DNA of 64,000 nucleotides. It comes from Alphaproteobacteria bacterium (GTDB lineage Bacteria > Pseudomonadota > Alphaproteobacteria > RF32 > CAG-239). Made by a program: the position numbers and the translations under genes. Numbering within the stretch: position 1 is the stretch's first letter; each line of letters opens with the position of its first letter. The DNA lies in NCBI GenBank assembly GCA_015062435.1, contig SUUR01000006.1:1-64000 (forward strand). The letters are read 5' to 3'. Shown piece after piece: positions 52,884-63,546 of the stretch. The notes below the pieces were generated by a model. The model had not been told where the DNA came from. It saw only the letters and a program-made list of their open reading frames with translations, and made no database searches.

Positions 52884-53495
52884 ATGTGTTCTGTTTTGGC
52901 AAAAAAATTTTATATATTCCGACATGGTGAGTGTCCTTTAAATAAAACAGGGCATATACAAGGACAAACCATTAACGGCAAATTGACGGAGAAAGGGTGT
53001 AAACAAGCTGCTTATGTGGGATTGATGCTTAAGGATAAACAAATAGAAGTGATCGTGTCTTCACCTATGTATAGAGCTATTCAAACTGCAAAAATTGTTA
53101 GAGAGCATTTACAAAATATTCCGATATTAATAGATAAAAGAATTACAGAGGTTAATATGGGAGTGGTTGAGGGATTGCATATTTCTTATGCAGAAAAATT
53201 ATATGCAGAAACATATAAACATTGGAGAAGCAATAAGTTGAAAGATTTGCTTACATCTTTTGAAAACGGAGAAACTAAAGCTGATGTGCGAAAAAGAGTG
53301 TTTGAAGCTTTGGAATATTATGCAAAAATGACAAATTATAAAAATATTGCAATATCGACTCATGGAATTGCCATAAGTCAAATTTTGCAATATTTCGGAA
53401 TTAAAAAAAATAACATTCCTAATGGTACAATAATAGTTGTTTATTATGATAAATCCCATTGGAGATATAGCGGATTTATAGGAAATGAAAAATAA
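52884..53495 (+). CDS. Histidine phosphatase family protein (phosphoglycerate mutase-like)
   Basis: The 203-residue protein has the phosphohistidine motif FRHGECPLNKTGHIQG (about 11-26), and a second catalytic His is in STHGIAISQIL (about 155-165). The family includes cofactor-dependent phosphoglycerate mutases and many broad phosphatases. The shape is closest to small phosphatases, and the substrate is unknown. A terminator follows immediately. Confidence 0.85.
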   Translation: MCSVLAKKFYIFRHGECPLNKTGHIQGQTINGKLTEKGCKQAAYVGLMLKDKQIEVIVSSPMYRAIQTAKIVREHLQNIPILIDKRITEVNMGVVEGLHISYAEKLYAETYKHWRSNKLKDLLTSFENGETKADVRKRVFEALEYYAKMTNYKNIAISTHGIAISQILQYFGIKKNNIPNGTIIVVYYDKSHWRYSGFIGNEK

Positions 53496-53527
53496 AAAAA
53501 TCCGCTTTGATTAAAGCGGATTTTTTG
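53494..53527 (+). terminator. Bidirectional terminator
   Basis: AAAAAATCCGCTTT / AAAGCGGATTTTTT is a perfect inverted repeat with a 4-base loop. It lies between two convergent genes and can end both. Confidence 0.92.
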
Positions 53528-53543
53528 AGATTTATACTTTATA

Positions 53544-54149
53544 TCAGAAGGTATAACGTAAACCGGCATACCATTCATGACTTGTGAATTCACCATAGGT
53601 GAGTTCTTCCATATCCATATAGCGGTAACCCATGTCAAAGTTGGTACAACGGTTGAGACGGAGAGATATACCTCCTCCGACAGTCCATGTGAAATTATCT
53701 TCATCCCAACTGTATTTAGTGCCGCTAATGATATTTTTATGATTGACTTCTAAACGTGTAATGCCGATACCACCGGAGATATATGGACTGATCCAGTAGT
53801 TGGGCATGAGATCTAAATATGCATTCAACATTAAAGAATCAGAAGAAATATCTACGTTGTATTTGTGGAAAGGGCTATCTTGATAATGTTCGTCAAAATC
53901 ATTGCGATAAATATACTCTGCTTCTACACGGAAATATTTATATTTATAACCAAGAGCACCGGAAACATTCCAAGTGCCACCAAATTCAAGACGAGAATCA
54001 TCTACTGAAGCGTCATCTTTGTCATTCAGGTTATAGTCACTATATCCTCCTCTGGCAGCCAGATAAAATCCGTCACGGGCTTCAGCAATGTTGGTTGTAG
54101 CAATAGTTAATACCAAAGCAGAAGTTGCAGTTGCAAAAATTTTGTTCAT
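53544..54149 (-). CDS. Outer-membrane beta-barrel protein
   Basis: The product is 201 residues from the ATG at 54149, with GGAGA upstream; a frame to 54197 has no binding site. The signal peptide is about 23 residues (NIAEA before RDGFY). Alternating strands (GFYLAARGGYSDYNL, NVSGALGYKYKYFRVEAEYIY) and a final WYAGLRYTF with the terminal aromatic residue match OmpA-like or OmpX-like barrels of eight strands. It is probably a small outer-membrane protein. Confidence 0.85.
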   Translation of the reverse strand: MNKIFATATSALVLTIATTNIAEARDGFYLAARGGYSDYNLNDKDDASVDDSRLEFGGTWNVSGALGYKYKYFRVEAEYIYRNDFDEHYQDSPFHKYNVDISSDSLMLNAYLDLMPNYWISPYISGGIGITRLEVNHKNIISGTKYSWDEDNFTWTVGGGISLRLNRCTNFDMGYRYMDMEELTYGEFTSHEWYAGLRYTF

Positions 54150-54337
54150 GTTTGTAGTCTCCAATGGTTGTTTTGTAAATTTTGTCCAAAATAACATGCT
54201 TTTTTGTAAAAATCAAGTATTTTTTTATTGTTTATAATCTACTTCAACAGTTGTTATTTATTTATTAATTTTTTTGAAAATATTTCAAACCTTTAACTTG
54301 GTTTTTGTATGTATATATTATAAAAGAGGTAATAAGG

Positions 54338-55237
54338 ATGCTTTGGATAATAAATGGTTTAATTTATGGATTTTTTACGGCGTTGTATACATTGGTGAAT
54401 CAACGTCATAAATTTAACGGATATATATTGGGGATCTGGCGAGGATTTGGAATAGCTTTATTGTTTTTTCCGTTTATGTTTATGATTCCTTTACAGACGA
54501 GCATTAGCAATTGGTTGCTACTGATATTTCAGGGAATAATGATAGGAATCTATGATTCCCATTTGTTTTTTGCATCAGCACGTTTCGGTGCCGGACCAAC
54601 ATCAAGAACTATGGTTATAAGTGTTTTGGTGACTACGTTGATTTGGTGGATAATGACTCCGGATTTATTTATAGTATTGGTTAGTGACGGAAACAGATTT
54701 ATTACTTTGATTATGATTTTAATCGGGTTTTGTATCAGTTATTGGTATATGATTGCTTCTCCTATCAGCAAAGAAGTGGCTGAATATGTGACACCTGCAA
54801 TTTTTGCATTGGCAGGTATGAGTGTGGCAACGAAAGAAATTGCTACAATGGGGCAAAATGTATGGTATAATATTGTTTATTATTTAGTGGTAGCTACTTT
54901 TGTTAGCGGAATCTATAATGTAATAATGTATCTGATTACCGAAAAGTGTAAAATTAAAGAGTTGGTTATTGAGATATTTGCTCCTGAAATTGTGAAAGTG
55001 GGAATGTATATTGTCAGTTTTTCAGCAGTGCTTATAGCATCAAAAACTATGGCTATGCGTTTAGCTCCAAATCCGGGGTATGTAGTGGCATTGTTACTAA
55101 CATCTCCGATTTTTGTTTTTTATTTGAATAAATATAGCAAAATCCCTGATAATATTTCAGTAAAAGCCGGTTTTTCAATGTTGTTCTTTTTGCTGTTGTT
55201 AATGCTAGTTATTAATATTGAGAGTATTGCAGATTAA
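54338..55237 (+). CDS. Multi-span membrane protein, DMT-transporter-like
   Basis: The product is 299 residues starting at the ATG after AGAGGTAATAAGG; a longer frame to 54305 lacks a start signal. It has about ten membrane segments in two halves. The layout recalls drug/metabolite (EamA-type) transporters, but the motifs are not clear, so the family call is tentative. It converges with hemW and overlaps its stop by 33 bases. Confidence 0.6.
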   Translation: MLWIINGLIYGFFTALYTLVNQRHKFNGYILGIWRGFGIALLFFPFMFMIPLQTSISNWLLLIFQGIMIGIYDSHLFFASARFGAGPTSRTMVISVLVTTLIWWIMTPDLFIVLVSDGNRFITLIMILIGFCISYWYMIASPISKEVAEYVTPAIFALAGMSVATKEIATMGQNVWYNIVYYLVVATFVSGIYNVIMYLITEKCKIKELVIEIFAPEIVKVGMYIVSFSAVLIASKTMAMRLAPNPGYVVALLLTSPIFVFYLNKYSKIPDNISVKAGFSMLFFLLLLMLVINIESIAD

Positions 55238-56308
55238 TTCTTCTATTATTTTATTTAAGACCAAAAAGCCTTTAGAGGTTGCTTTTATGTGGTGTGAAGA
55301 GTTTTTAATAAGATTATTTTGACTAAGCGATGAAATAACTTGAGGAGATATAAAGTTATCAAAATCAATACCGCAAATCTGCTTAAAATGAGCTTTATTG
55401 ATGCCGGCAGTTAAGCGCATTCCCATTAAAATCAATTCTTCTGCACGTTCAACAGCGGTTAACGATTCAAGTTTACGCTGATGAGTAGTTGCGTATATTC
55501 GGTTGTTAAATTTTATTCTTCCATGTGCTGATGGGCCAATACCGATATAATCATCTCCTTGCCAATAAAGTTTGTTGTGAGATGATTCATAACCGATTTG
55601 TGCATAATTAGACACTTCATAATGTTGGTAGCCGTATTGTTTTAATATATTGTTGCTGATTTTATACATTGATGCTGATGTTTTTTCATTTGCAGGCAAG
55701 ATGCCTTTTTTTGCAAAAACCGTACCATCTTCTATTGTTAGTTGATATAGGGATAAGTGTTTAAAACCCATTTCACACAGAAACGTAAGTTCTTCTTTCC
55801 AGTTATGAGCAGATTGATGCGGAAGGGCATAAATCATGTCGGCAGAGTGATTGTCGAAAATGTTGAGAACTTTAGTTGCTGATGATAAAGCTTCTGCAAC
55901 ACTGTGTGTTCTTCCCAGAAATTTTAATCCTGTGGGATTAAGCGATTGTATTCCTAACGAAAGGCGATTAATTCCGGCTAAACGTAAGTCTTTAAATAGT
56001 GAATCATTATCTGTATTAGGGTTGGCTTCGAGTGATATTTCAATATTATTGGCAAGTTTCCAATGGTTGGAAATATTGTTAATTATTTTTTCAATGTTTA
56101 TGGCGCTAATCAGCGATGGAGTGCCTCCGCCAAAAAATATGGAAGTAACTTCTTGGTGAGAAGTGATTTGGGAATAATATTTAATATCTTCAATATATTC
56201 ATTGATGATCTGCTCTTGAGGTATGTTTTTACTGACTTTACTGTAAAAATCACAGTAAGGACATTTGCTACGGCAAAAAGGCCAGTGAATATAAATACCA
56301 AACGCCAT
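55205..56308 (-). CDS. hemW: Radical SAM protein HemW (coproporphyrinogen oxidase-like)
   Basis: The 367-residue protein starts FGIYIHWPFCRSKCPYCDFYS, with the CxxxCxxC cluster of radical SAM proteins in the HemN/HemW form. FFGGGTPSL (about 57-65) binds SAM, and the C-terminal part has LYWQGDDYIGIGPSAHG. HemW is a heme chaperone rather than the oxidase in most bacteria. It starts one base from the hslU stop and is therefore the last gene of a minus-strand run. Confidence 0.93.
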   Translation of the reverse strand: MAFGIYIHWPFCRSKCPYCDFYSKVSKNIPQEQIINEYIEDIKYYSQITSHQEVTSIFFGGGTPSLISAINIEKIINNISNHWKLANNIEISLEANPNTDNDSLFKDLRLAGINRLSLGIQSLNPTGLKFLGRTHSVAEALSSATKVLNIFDNHSADMIYALPHQSAHNWKEELTFLCEMGFKHLSLYQLTIEDGTVFAKKGILPANEKTSASMYKISNNILKQYGYQHYEVSNYAQIGYESSHNKLYWQGDDYIGIGPSAHGRIKFNNRIYATTHQRKLESLTAVERAEELILMGMRLTAGINKAHFKQICGIDFDNFISPQVISSLSQNNLIKNSSHHIKATSKGFLVLNKIIEELICNTLNINN

Positions 56309-57615
56309 TAGAGAATAAACTTAGATAAGTCCGCTGAATGAGTATATTTGTTAAGTTTTTCTTCTACCATTTCCGGAGTTATGACGGTTTCTTGTCCACT
56401 ACAATCAGTGGCTTTGAAACTAATATCTTCTAACAAAATTTCTAATACCGTATGGAGACGTCTGGCTCCGATATTTTCTACATTTTCGTTAATTTCGACG
56501 GCAATATCAGCAATTTTATCAATTGCTTGCGGAGAAAACTTGAGAGTAAAATTTTCGGTACCGAGAAGAGCAATATATTGTTCTATCAAGTTAGCTTCCG
56601 GTTCTGTTAAAATTCTTACAAAATCATTGTGGGTAAGGGCTTGAAGCTCTACTCTTATCGGCAAGCGACCTTGTAATTCCGGTAATAAATCAGATGGTTT
56701 GGCCAAATGGAATGCTCCGGAACAGATAAACAGAATATGATCTGTTTTGACCATGCCGTATTTAGTGGTTACTGTGGTTCCTTCAATTAGAGGTAATAGG
56801 TCTCTTTGTACTCCTTCTCTGGAGACATCTGCTCTTCCGCCTTCTGATTTGCCGGTGATTTTATCTATTTCATCAATAAAAACAATACCGTCATTTTCAA
56901 CAGCTTTAATTGCTTGAGAAGTGATAGTTTCATTGTCTAGTAATTTATCAGATTCCTCATCTATCAGAAGTTTTTTGGCGTCAATAACTTTGATTTTTCT
57001 GGTTTTATATTTTTGGGAGTTGCCTCCAAGTAAGTCACCAAGACTAATCATGCCCATAGATGCTCCGGGCATTCCCGGAATATCAATTGTCGGCATGGAA
57101 GTATTAGAATTATCAAGTAAAGAAATTTCAATTTCTCGTTCGTCTAATTTATTGTCTCTCAAAAGTTGGCGGAATTTTTGTTTGGTATCTTCTCCGGCAT
57201 TGGTGCCGACTAAAGCTTCCAATAAACGTTCCTCCGCTCCATCAGATGCTTGTGCGTTTACTTTTTTGCGCATTTCTTTGCGTGTATTGTGTAATGAAAT
57301 TTCTACCAAGTCTCTGATAATGCTTTCAACATCTCTTCCGACATATCCGATTTCCGTAAATTTGGTAGCTTCTACTTTGATAAAAGGAGCTTTTGCTAAT
57401 TTGGCTAAACGGCGGGATATTTCTGTTTTACCAACACCGGTTGGTCCAACCATTAAAATGTTTTTGGGAACAATCTCTTCTCGTAATTTTTCCGGAAGTT
57501 GCATTCTTCTCCAGCGATTACGCAAAGCAACGGCAACGGCTTTTTTGGCATCTGACTGACCAATAATATATTTATCTAATTCTGATACTATTTCTCTAGG
57601 GCTAAAGCTATTCAT
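56308..57615 (-). CDS. hslU: ATP-dependent protease ATPase subunit HslU
   Basis: The 435-residue AAA+ unfoldase has [24 protein letters not shown] at the start, Walker [10 protein letters not shown] (about 53-61) and Walker B FIDEIDK near 245. The C-terminus SADLSKFIL is the tail that inserts into HslV. It unfolds substrates for the HslV peptidase. Its start overlaps the end of hslV by eight bases. Confidence 0.96.
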   Translation of the reverse strand: MNSFSPREIVSELDKYIIGQSDAKKAVAVALRNRWRRMQLPEKLREEIVPKNILMVGPTGVGKTEISRRLAKLAKAPFIKVEATKFTEIGYVGRDVESIIRDLVEISLHNTRKEMRKKVNAQASDGAEERLLEALVGTNAGEDTKQKFRQLLRDNKLDEREIEISLLDNSNTSMPTIDIPGMPGASMGMISLGDLLGGNSQKYKTRKIKVIDAKKLLIDEESDKLLDNETITSQAIKAVENDGIVFIDEIDKITGKSEGGRADVSREGVQRDLLPLIEGTTVTTKYGMVKTDHILFICSGAFHLAKPSDLLPELQGRLPIRVELQALTHNDFVRILTEPEANLIEQYIALLGTENFTLKFSPQAIDKIADIAVEINENVENIGARRLHTVLEILLEDISFKATDCSGQETVITPEMVEEKLNKYTHSADLSKFIL

Positions 57616-58138
57616 TACAAATTCTTTCTATTATTATATTGTGGTTAGTGTATACATCAATGTCTCCGGCAATTTTCATGGAGCGTTGTGCAATATCTTC
57701 TAGGCTTAAGTTAGGGATTTCGTATAAAGCTTTGGCTGCAGACATTGCATAATTACCTCCGGATCCGATACCGATAATTCCGTCATCCGGTTCCATTACT
57801 TCTCCGGTTCCGGAAATTACTAAAGATGTTTCTTTATCTGCTACAATCATAAATGCTTGTAGTTGGCGTAAGTATTTATCCATACGCCAATCTTTGGCTA
57901 GTTCTACGGCAGCTCGTTTGAGTTGATTGGCATGTTTTTCAAGTTTTGCTTCCAAGCGTTCTATAAGAGTAATGCCATCAGCAGCAGCTCCGGCAAAACC
58001 GGCTATAATTTTGCCGTTACCTATTCTTCTGACTTTTACTGATTTGGATTTGAAAACTATTGCTTCGCCCAGTGTTGCCTGACCATCTCCGGCCATTACA
58101 ACTTCATTATCTTTTCTTATGCATAAAATTGTGGTCAT
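57608..58138 (-). CDS. hslV: ATP-dependent protease subunit HslV
   Basis: This 176-residue proteasome-like peptidase starts [20 protein letters not shown]. Removal of Met exposes the catalytic Thr. [17 protein letters not shown] and [16 protein letters not shown] are conserved. It forms the double hexameric ring of the HslVU protease. The operon order hslV-hslU is conserved. Confidence 0.97.
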   Translation of the reverse strand: MTTILCIRKDNEVVMAGDGQATLGEAIVFKSKSVKVRRIGNGKIIAGFAGAAADGITLIERLEAKLEKHANQLKRAAVELAKDWRMDKYLRQLQAFMIVADKETSLVISGTGEVMEPDDGIIGIGSGGNYAMSAAKALYEIPNLSLEDIAQRSMKIAGDIDVYTNHNIIIERICNE

Positions 58139-58210
58139 TAGTTTTTCCTTAAAATATTATATCTTTTATTTAGGTAAAGTTTTGATGTTTTGCAAGTAAT
58201 AATAAGTATT

Positions 58211-59062
58211 TTACATTTTTTCTGACAATAAGTAAAATTGTTGCGGAGTGATTTCTTCCGGACGAGATGTCAAGGGAATTCCTATCTCATTACACGCCTT
58301 TTCAAGATTAGGGTATCCCTTCAAGCTTTGGCGTATCATTTTGCGACGCGACGAAAATGCTTGGGAAGTTATTTTTTCCAATTTTGATATTTGTTCTGTT
58401 GTAAGATGAGAGGAAAGAGGCTCAAATAAAAGTACACTTGACCAAATTTTGGGAGCGGGTACAAAACAATCAGGGGAAAGGTCAAATAGTTTGGTTATTT
58501 TGCATTGTAATTGTGAAATTATTGATATTCTGCCATAACTTTTATTGTGGGTAGATGATAATATTCTTTCAGCAACTTCTTTTTGAAACATAAGTGTTAA
58601 ACTTTTATATTTGTTGACAGATGTCAGCCATTTTATAAGTAAGGGTACTGATATATTGTAAGGCAGATTGGATATAATATGAGTGGGAGTTTCAGATGAA
58701 GTAGTATATTCGAATTTTAGAGCATCGTTATTGATTATTTCTAAAATGTTTCCGGTTTTTGATTGAAGTTCTTCCATTATGGATATGCAACGTTTATCCA
58801 TTTCTATAACCGTAAGTTTTTTGGGGGAGGCTTTTAGAATTGCTCTGGTTAACCCTCCCGGTCCGGGACCTATTTCTATGACGTGAGAATTGCAAAAATT
58901 ATCAATTTGTTGATGTGTAAGTGAAAGACGAATTATTTTATCGGTAATATCTTGATTTAATAGAAAGTTTTGACCGAGATTTTTATCAGCCATGAGATTG
59001 TGAGCATCTACGGTAACTCTCAGAGAGGGAAGTGAAGATATTGTTTCTGATAAATTTGCCAT
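58211..59062 (-). CDS. rsmA: 16S rRNA dimethyltransferase RsmA (KsgA)
   Basis: The 283-residue protein has NLGQNFLLNQDI near 28-40, the SAM site VIEIGPGPGGLTRAILK (about 64-80) and motif NLPYNIS (about 132-138). It dimethylates two adenines near the 3' end of 16S rRNA as a late step of 30S assembly. It sits downstream of surA with a four-base gap, as in many Proteobacteria. Confidence 0.95.
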   Translation of the reverse strand: MANLSETISSLPSLRVTVDAHNLMADKNLGQNFLLNQDITDKIIRLSLTHQQIDNFCNSHVIEIGPGPGGLTRAILKASPKKLTVIEMDKRCISIMEELQSKTGNILEIINNDALKFEYTTSSETPTHIISNLPYNISVPLLIKWLTSVNKYKSLTLMFQKEVAERILSSTHNKSYGRISIISQLQCKITKLFDLSPDCFVPAPKIWSSVLLFEPLSSHLTTEQISKLEKITSQAFSSRRKMIRQSLKGYPNLEKACNEIGIPLTSRPEEITPQQFYLLSEKM

Positions 59063-59066
59063 AAGT

Positions 59067-59963
59067 TTACCTTATTTCGATTACAGCTTTTTGGTGAATA
59101 TCTTGAAGTAGTTTTTTGGATAATGTTTCCATTTTTTGATTTTCAAGAAGTGTTTTAATCTCATTTTCTGTTGGAGGTGTCGGTTTATCTGTTTTAGGAT
59201 TAAAACGTTGTTTTAGCTTCAGTATGTAGTATCCTTCTCCGAGCAAAATCGGATCGCTGACATCTCCTGCTTTCATTGTTCTTAATCTGGTTTCCAATGT
59301 GGAAGCTAATTTTCCGCTATTTACCCAGCCTAAATTTCCGCCGTTTGCTGCCGATGGACTCTCGGAAAATTGCATCGCATAAAGCTCAAAACGATTATCA
59401 TTACGTAAGTTGTTTACTAATTGAGATAAATTTTTAGCATTTTCTTTTTTTATAAATATTTCTGCAACAAAATATTTGGGAATGTTAATGTCCTTTTGAG
59501 CACTTTCAAGAGCTTTATTTATTTCTTTTTGAGTAATAGTTCCTTCGGAATAGTATTTTTTACGAATCACTCTCAGCCATGCAAGTTCTGATTTTAATTG
59601 TTCTTCTATTGTTTTGTGACTTACATTGGCTTGTTTTAGCATCAACGGAGTTAAGTTATTACTTTGAGTGTATCGTTTTATTTGTTCTTCTATTTCTTTA
59701 TCGGTGATGAAGATACCTTCTTTGGAAGCTTCTTGAAGTTTGAGTTTTTCTTCAACAGCACTGTTTAGGACACGTTGGTGAATCATATCTTTGGTTTGAC
59801 TGTTGTATGGTATGCCGGTATTCATTAAAAGAAGGTTTACTCGATTTTGAAAATCATCACTGGATATAATTTCTCCATTAACCAGAGCTTTTATTTTTAA
59901 CGGAGCGGATATAACAGTACTACTAATAAAAGTTAAGGCTAATGCTAAAATCAGTTTTTTCAT
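59067..59963 (-). CDS. surA: SurA-like periplasmic peptidyl-prolyl isomerase
   Basis: The product is 298 residues with a signal peptide of about 19 residues (VISA before PLK). An N-terminal SurA helical domain carries VNGEIISSDDFQNRVNLLLM. A single parvulin domain at about 165-265 carries SESPSAANGGNLGWVNSGKL and GEGYYILKL. E. coli SurA has two parvulin domains; one is present here. It would chaperone outer-membrane proteins and lies between lptD and rsmA. Confidence 0.9.
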   Translation of the reverse strand: MKKLILALALTFISSTVISAPLKIKALVNGEIISSDDFQNRVNLLLMNTGIPYNSQTKDMIHQRVLNSAVEEKLKLQEASKEGIFITDKEIEEQIKRYTQSNNLTPLMLKQANVSHKTIEEQLKSELAWLRVIRKKYYSEGTITQKEINKALESAQKDINIPKYFVAEIFIKKENAKNLSQLVNNLRNDNRFELYAMQFSESPSAANGGNLGWVNSGKLASTLETRLRTMKAGDVSDPILLGEGYYILKLKQRFNPKTDKPTPPTENEIKTLLENQKMETLSKKLLQDIHQKAVIEIR

Positions 59964-59984
59964 GCGGGGGTCTCCTGTTAAAAG

Positions 59985-62240
59985 CTAATTGGTTCCTATT
60001 CCACCTAATGTTTTTAAGAAAAATGTTGCTCCAAATTCAAAGGAATCTTCATAGTTGGGATCGTTTGAATTGTCTTTTTCTATGTTGAAAATTATCTTAG
60101 TACATTCATCTTCATAGGTGATAAATGCGCCTTTTTCCAAAGCAGCTCCGCCTTGAGTCATATCTTGGCGGTTATAGAGACTGACAGACCAATTACGAGT
60201 TAAGAGAGCTCTGATAGATGTATAAAGTTCTTCTCTTTCTTTGCGTCTGAAAGTTGAAGTGTTGTTAGCTTGGAAAAATGTATATGATAAATATAAGTTG
60301 AGTATTTTGGGGCCAATGCTTGAAGATAGTTCGCTATAAGTAATTTTATAGTCGTTTTTATCTATCTTGAAACGGTAATTCAAATCAAAATATTCGTTAG
60401 GACTGGCGTATACTCTACCGACATAGTCTGTAAAAGATCCTTTTTGACCGTCTGCATCAGCAAAGCTTTCATCTTTTTCAAATTCATAGCTTTGCGCCAA
60501 GAGTACAGATGTTCTTCCCCATTTTTTACCATAGGAACTCCAATTCAAACCATAGCTAATGCGGCTTCCGACGTCATTACGGTCATACCCTGAGTATCGA
60601 TTTAAGTTTAAAATATTTGTATCATTAAGCTCAACGTCTTGGCTATCTTCGTTGGGAATTTCATCTATTTTATTACTTTGGTTGGGGGATAATGCGGCAA
60701 CGATAATCGGTTCAATAATTTGATGTGAATTCTCAGCCGTACGGATAAACGGCATTCTCCATTCTATACCAGCTTGCGGAAAGATTCTTCCTACAACACC
60801 ATCATAAGCGGGGGCTTTGCGATTATATATGTAATCATTGACATAATATAAGTCAGATTTCAATGATGCCACAAATTTATATTTGGCACCAAAAGAACTG
60901 GTATATGGTAAATTCCAAGAATTAATCAAACTGATGCGTTGACTACTGTCGTCACCTTCTTTGTGAGTAATAGATGCCATGCTGAGAGTGTTTTGATTAT
61001 ATAATCCGTATTTATTGGGTGAACTGATGTTATCATAACTAAACAACGGAAAAACAATAGGGGCATCTGTGTTACGTAGATTGTAGCTGATTATTTTATA
61101 GTAATAAGCTTCTAAAGATGCGTAATTTCTATTGTCAAAACCTTGCAGGCGAGCTCTTGATGTTAGCCATGAGTCATCTTTTTGAGGAAGAGATAAATCT
61201 TTAAGATAGGCACTGTCTGAAGCATAATTAATGTCTGTATCAGCAACCCAATAATCATTTATTTCGTAACGACCATAGGCAAAAATATTTCCTCGATCTT
61301 TGTGAGTGTCAGGATCTCTTAGAAAACTACCTGTTCCGGAAACATGCCCTTTGGTGAAATATTTATTGTATCCACCACTGTAAATGATACCTTTATCACT
61401 ACTGATTATCGGGTTGAATAAAATGTCTTCTTGATCGGAAATTGCCCAGAAGTATTGTCCTTGAATGGCTCCGCCCAAATATTTATTACTACTGATACGG
61501 GGAAATAAGAAACCTGAACGACGTTTAACAGTCGGATCCGGATGTGATAAAAATGGTGTGTAAAAAACAGGTATTCCTTTAAGCTCTAAAGTAGCATTTT
61601 GATAATGCATATCTTGATCTTCTGCATTGTGTTCTACTTTGCGAGCTTTTATTCGCCATAACGGACTGGAATCTTCGCATGCATCACAGGGAGTATAAAT
61701 TGCGTTGGTCATTATCTTTTTGTCTTTGTTGCCTCGTCGGAAAGTGTCGGCAGATATTCTGGTTTTATCAGCTAAAATAATCCTAATGTTTTTCATATCA
61801 GCTTTAGTCATTTTATCTGATAGTTCGGCATAGTCAGTAAAAACAACATTGCCTGTTGATTCCAAAATAATAACGTTTCCGACGGCAGATAATGTGTCTT
61901 CTTTTTGGTTATATATAACTTTATCAGCTTTAACGGTAAGATTATCTCTGATGATTTCTACATTGCCGTTTGCGGTTATAATGCTTAATTCTTGGTTGTT
62001 TTCAACTTCATCGGCACTAAAATAAACTTCCGGGTTTTCTTTATCCGTAGGTGGTTTGGGAGTGAGAATATCCGTTATGTTTATTTGTGGTGATATGCGT
62101 GGCTTTTTTACACCGGTAGAATCCGTGATGTTTTTTTGTGTATCCGGAGTAACAATACTGTAATCTGCAAGCAATGTCGAGGGAAATATCAGTGCGCAAG
62201 CAGTAGTTATAAATATGGTTTTTAAGGAATTATACATCAA
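59985..62240 (-). CDS. lptD: LPS-assembly outer-membrane protein LptD
   Basis: The product is 751 residues with a signal peptide of about 25 residues (STLLA before DYSI). An OstA/LptA-like beta-jellyroll domain (about 65-190, AVGNVIILESTGNVVFTDYAEL) is followed by a large beta-barrel whose conserved LELKGIPVFYTPFLSHPDPTVKRRSGFL lies near the boundary (about 205-240). LptD inserts LPS into the outer leaflet. The end of the lptF gene overlaps its start by 11 bases. Confidence 0.93.
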   Translation of the reverse strand: MMYNSLKTIFITTACALIFPSTLLADYSIVTPDTQKNITDSTGVKKPRISPQINITDILTPKPPTDKENPEVYFSADEVENNQELSIITANGNVEIIRDNLTVKADKVIYNQKEDTLSAVGNVIILESTGNVVFTDYAELSDKMTKADMKNIRIILADKTRISADTFRRGNKDKKIMTNAIYTPCDACEDSSPLWRIKARKVEHNAEDQDMHYQNATLELKGIPVFYTPFLSHPDPTVKRRSGFLFPRISSNKYLGGAIQGQYFWAISDQEDILFNPIISSDKGIIYSGGYNKYFTKGHVSGTGSFLRDPDTHKDRGNIFAYGRYEINDYWVADTDINYASDSAYLKDLSLPQKDDSWLTSRARLQGFDNRNYASLEAYYYKIISYNLRNTDAPIVFPLFSYDNISSPNKYGLYNQNTLSMASITHKEGDDSSQRISLINSWNLPYTSSFGAKYKFVASLKSDLYYVNDYIYNRKAPAYDGVVGRIFPQAGIEWRMPFIRTAENSHQIIEPIIVAALSPNQSNKIDEIPNEDSQDVELNDTNILNLNRYSGYDRNDVGSRISYGLNWSSYGKKWGRTSVLLAQSYEFEKDESFADADGQKGSFTDYVGRVYASPNEYFDLNYRFKIDKNDYKITYSELSSSIGPKILNLYLSYTFFQANNTSTFRRKEREELYTSIRALLTRNWSVSLYNRQDMTQGGAALEKGAFITYEDECTKIIFNIEKDNSNDPNYEDSFEFGATFFLKTLGGIGTN

Positions 62241-63357
62241 TGGCTCCTTGCTTTTTTTTCAAGAAACCAAAAAGGTTAGGTGTATAAAATCTTAAAAGAT
62301 AAATACAGCCGATAAACGGAATTAAGATGTTGAGGTATAAGCCGATAAGCCAACACAAATTTTTGGCCGCCAAATTTCCTAAAGCTAAATCTAAAGCTTG
62401 AATAATTACCATGAGGGCGACGCTTATTGATACAATTTTAGCTTGGCCACGACGATTGAAGTTACCAACAATCAAACCGGTACAAGCCAATAAGGCATAT
62501 ATGATGTTTAGAAACGGGGTAGTAAAGCGTTTGTTGCCTTCTACTATCCAACGACGAGCTTCTTTGGGAGACAATGATGGGTTGTTTTTTGCAAACAAAA
62601 GTTCTGATAATGTTTTTTGACGAACACCGGCAGCTTTTTTGGCTTTGGTGCTTTTGGCACCGAAATCAACCGAATAGCGCTCAAATGAAACTGAGCTGAA
62701 AGTGTGATTGTTGTTGCTGATTTCTTGACGATTTCCATTGATTAAAATTATTCTGGGACCTTTGTCTGTGTGAATAATTCGTCCTAATTCTGCGGATATT
62801 GTGGAATGAGATTTAGGGTTGCGTTCGTCATTAATTAATATACCACTAACAGAGCCATCAGGTTGATGAGATGTAATAAATACGGTGAGATTTGGTTGTA
62901 AGGTTGTAAACTCACCTTCTCTGAACATAAGGTGTGATACATCATTTTTGATGCGCCATTGTAAATCATTAAAAATATCTTCAGCTTTGGGAATGACTAT
63001 ATTCATGACATAAATGTTTATCAAAGTCATTAATACTCCAAAGATAAAAGCAGGTTTGGCATTTTGCCACGGACTGATACCGGCAGCTTTCATGACTACC
63101 AATTCTCTATCTGAAAGCATGCGATTATATACAAAGAGAATCGCCGCAAACAGAGATATCGGTGCCAAAATTGTGAATATTCTTGGCATCAGAAGAGAGG
63201 TCAGTTCTGCAAAAAGGCTTACGGATATTCCTTTGTTGGTGATTAAGTCTACAAAACGCAAAGATTGCGTGAGCCAAATAATGGACATCAACGAAAATGA
63301 AACCAGTAAAAAGCCTATTAAAATTTGCTTTATTATATATAAGTTCAACTTTTTCAT
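62230..63357 (-). CDS. lptF: LPS export permease LptF (YjgP/YjgQ family)
   Basis: The product is 375 residues from the ATG at 63357; a TTG at 63375 would add six. It has the six membrane segments of the LptF/LptG family, three before and three after a periplasmic beta domain. LTQSLRFVDLITNKGIS and FVYNRMLSDRELVVMKAAGISP fit LptF better than LptG. LptB2FG extracts LPS from the inner membrane. Only one such gene lies before lptD, whereas lptF-lptG pairs are usual. Confidence 0.85.
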   Translation of the reverse strand: MKKLNLYIIKQILIGFLLVSFSLMSIIWLTQSLRFVDLITNKGISVSLFAELTSLLMPRIFTILAPISLFAAILFVYNRMLSDRELVVMKAAGISPWQNAKPAFIFGVLMTLINIYVMNIVIPKAEDIFNDLQWRIKNDVSHLMFREGEFTTLQPNLTVFITSHQPDGSVSGILINDERNPKSHSTISAELGRIIHTDKGPRIILINGNRQEISNNNHTFSSVSFERYSVDFGAKSTKAKKAAGVRQKTLSELLFAKNNPSLSPKEARRWIVEGNKRFTTPFLNIIYALLACTGLIVGNFNRRGQAKIVSISVALMVIIQALDLALGNLAAKNLCWLIGLYLNILIPFIGCIYLLRFYTPNLFGFLKKKQGAIDV

Positions 63358-63546
63358 AAGGGCGATTATAAACAAATAATCAGATTAAGAAACAAAAATT
63401 TTGAAGATAATACATAAAATATGTAAATTTTTGGTTTGTAAAGTAAAAAAATATTAAAATTGTGGGGTTGACACAGAATCTTCTTGAACGTGATTTTTTT
63501 TGACTCTAAGATGTGATGGAATAAACACTAAACAAAGGAGATTTGA

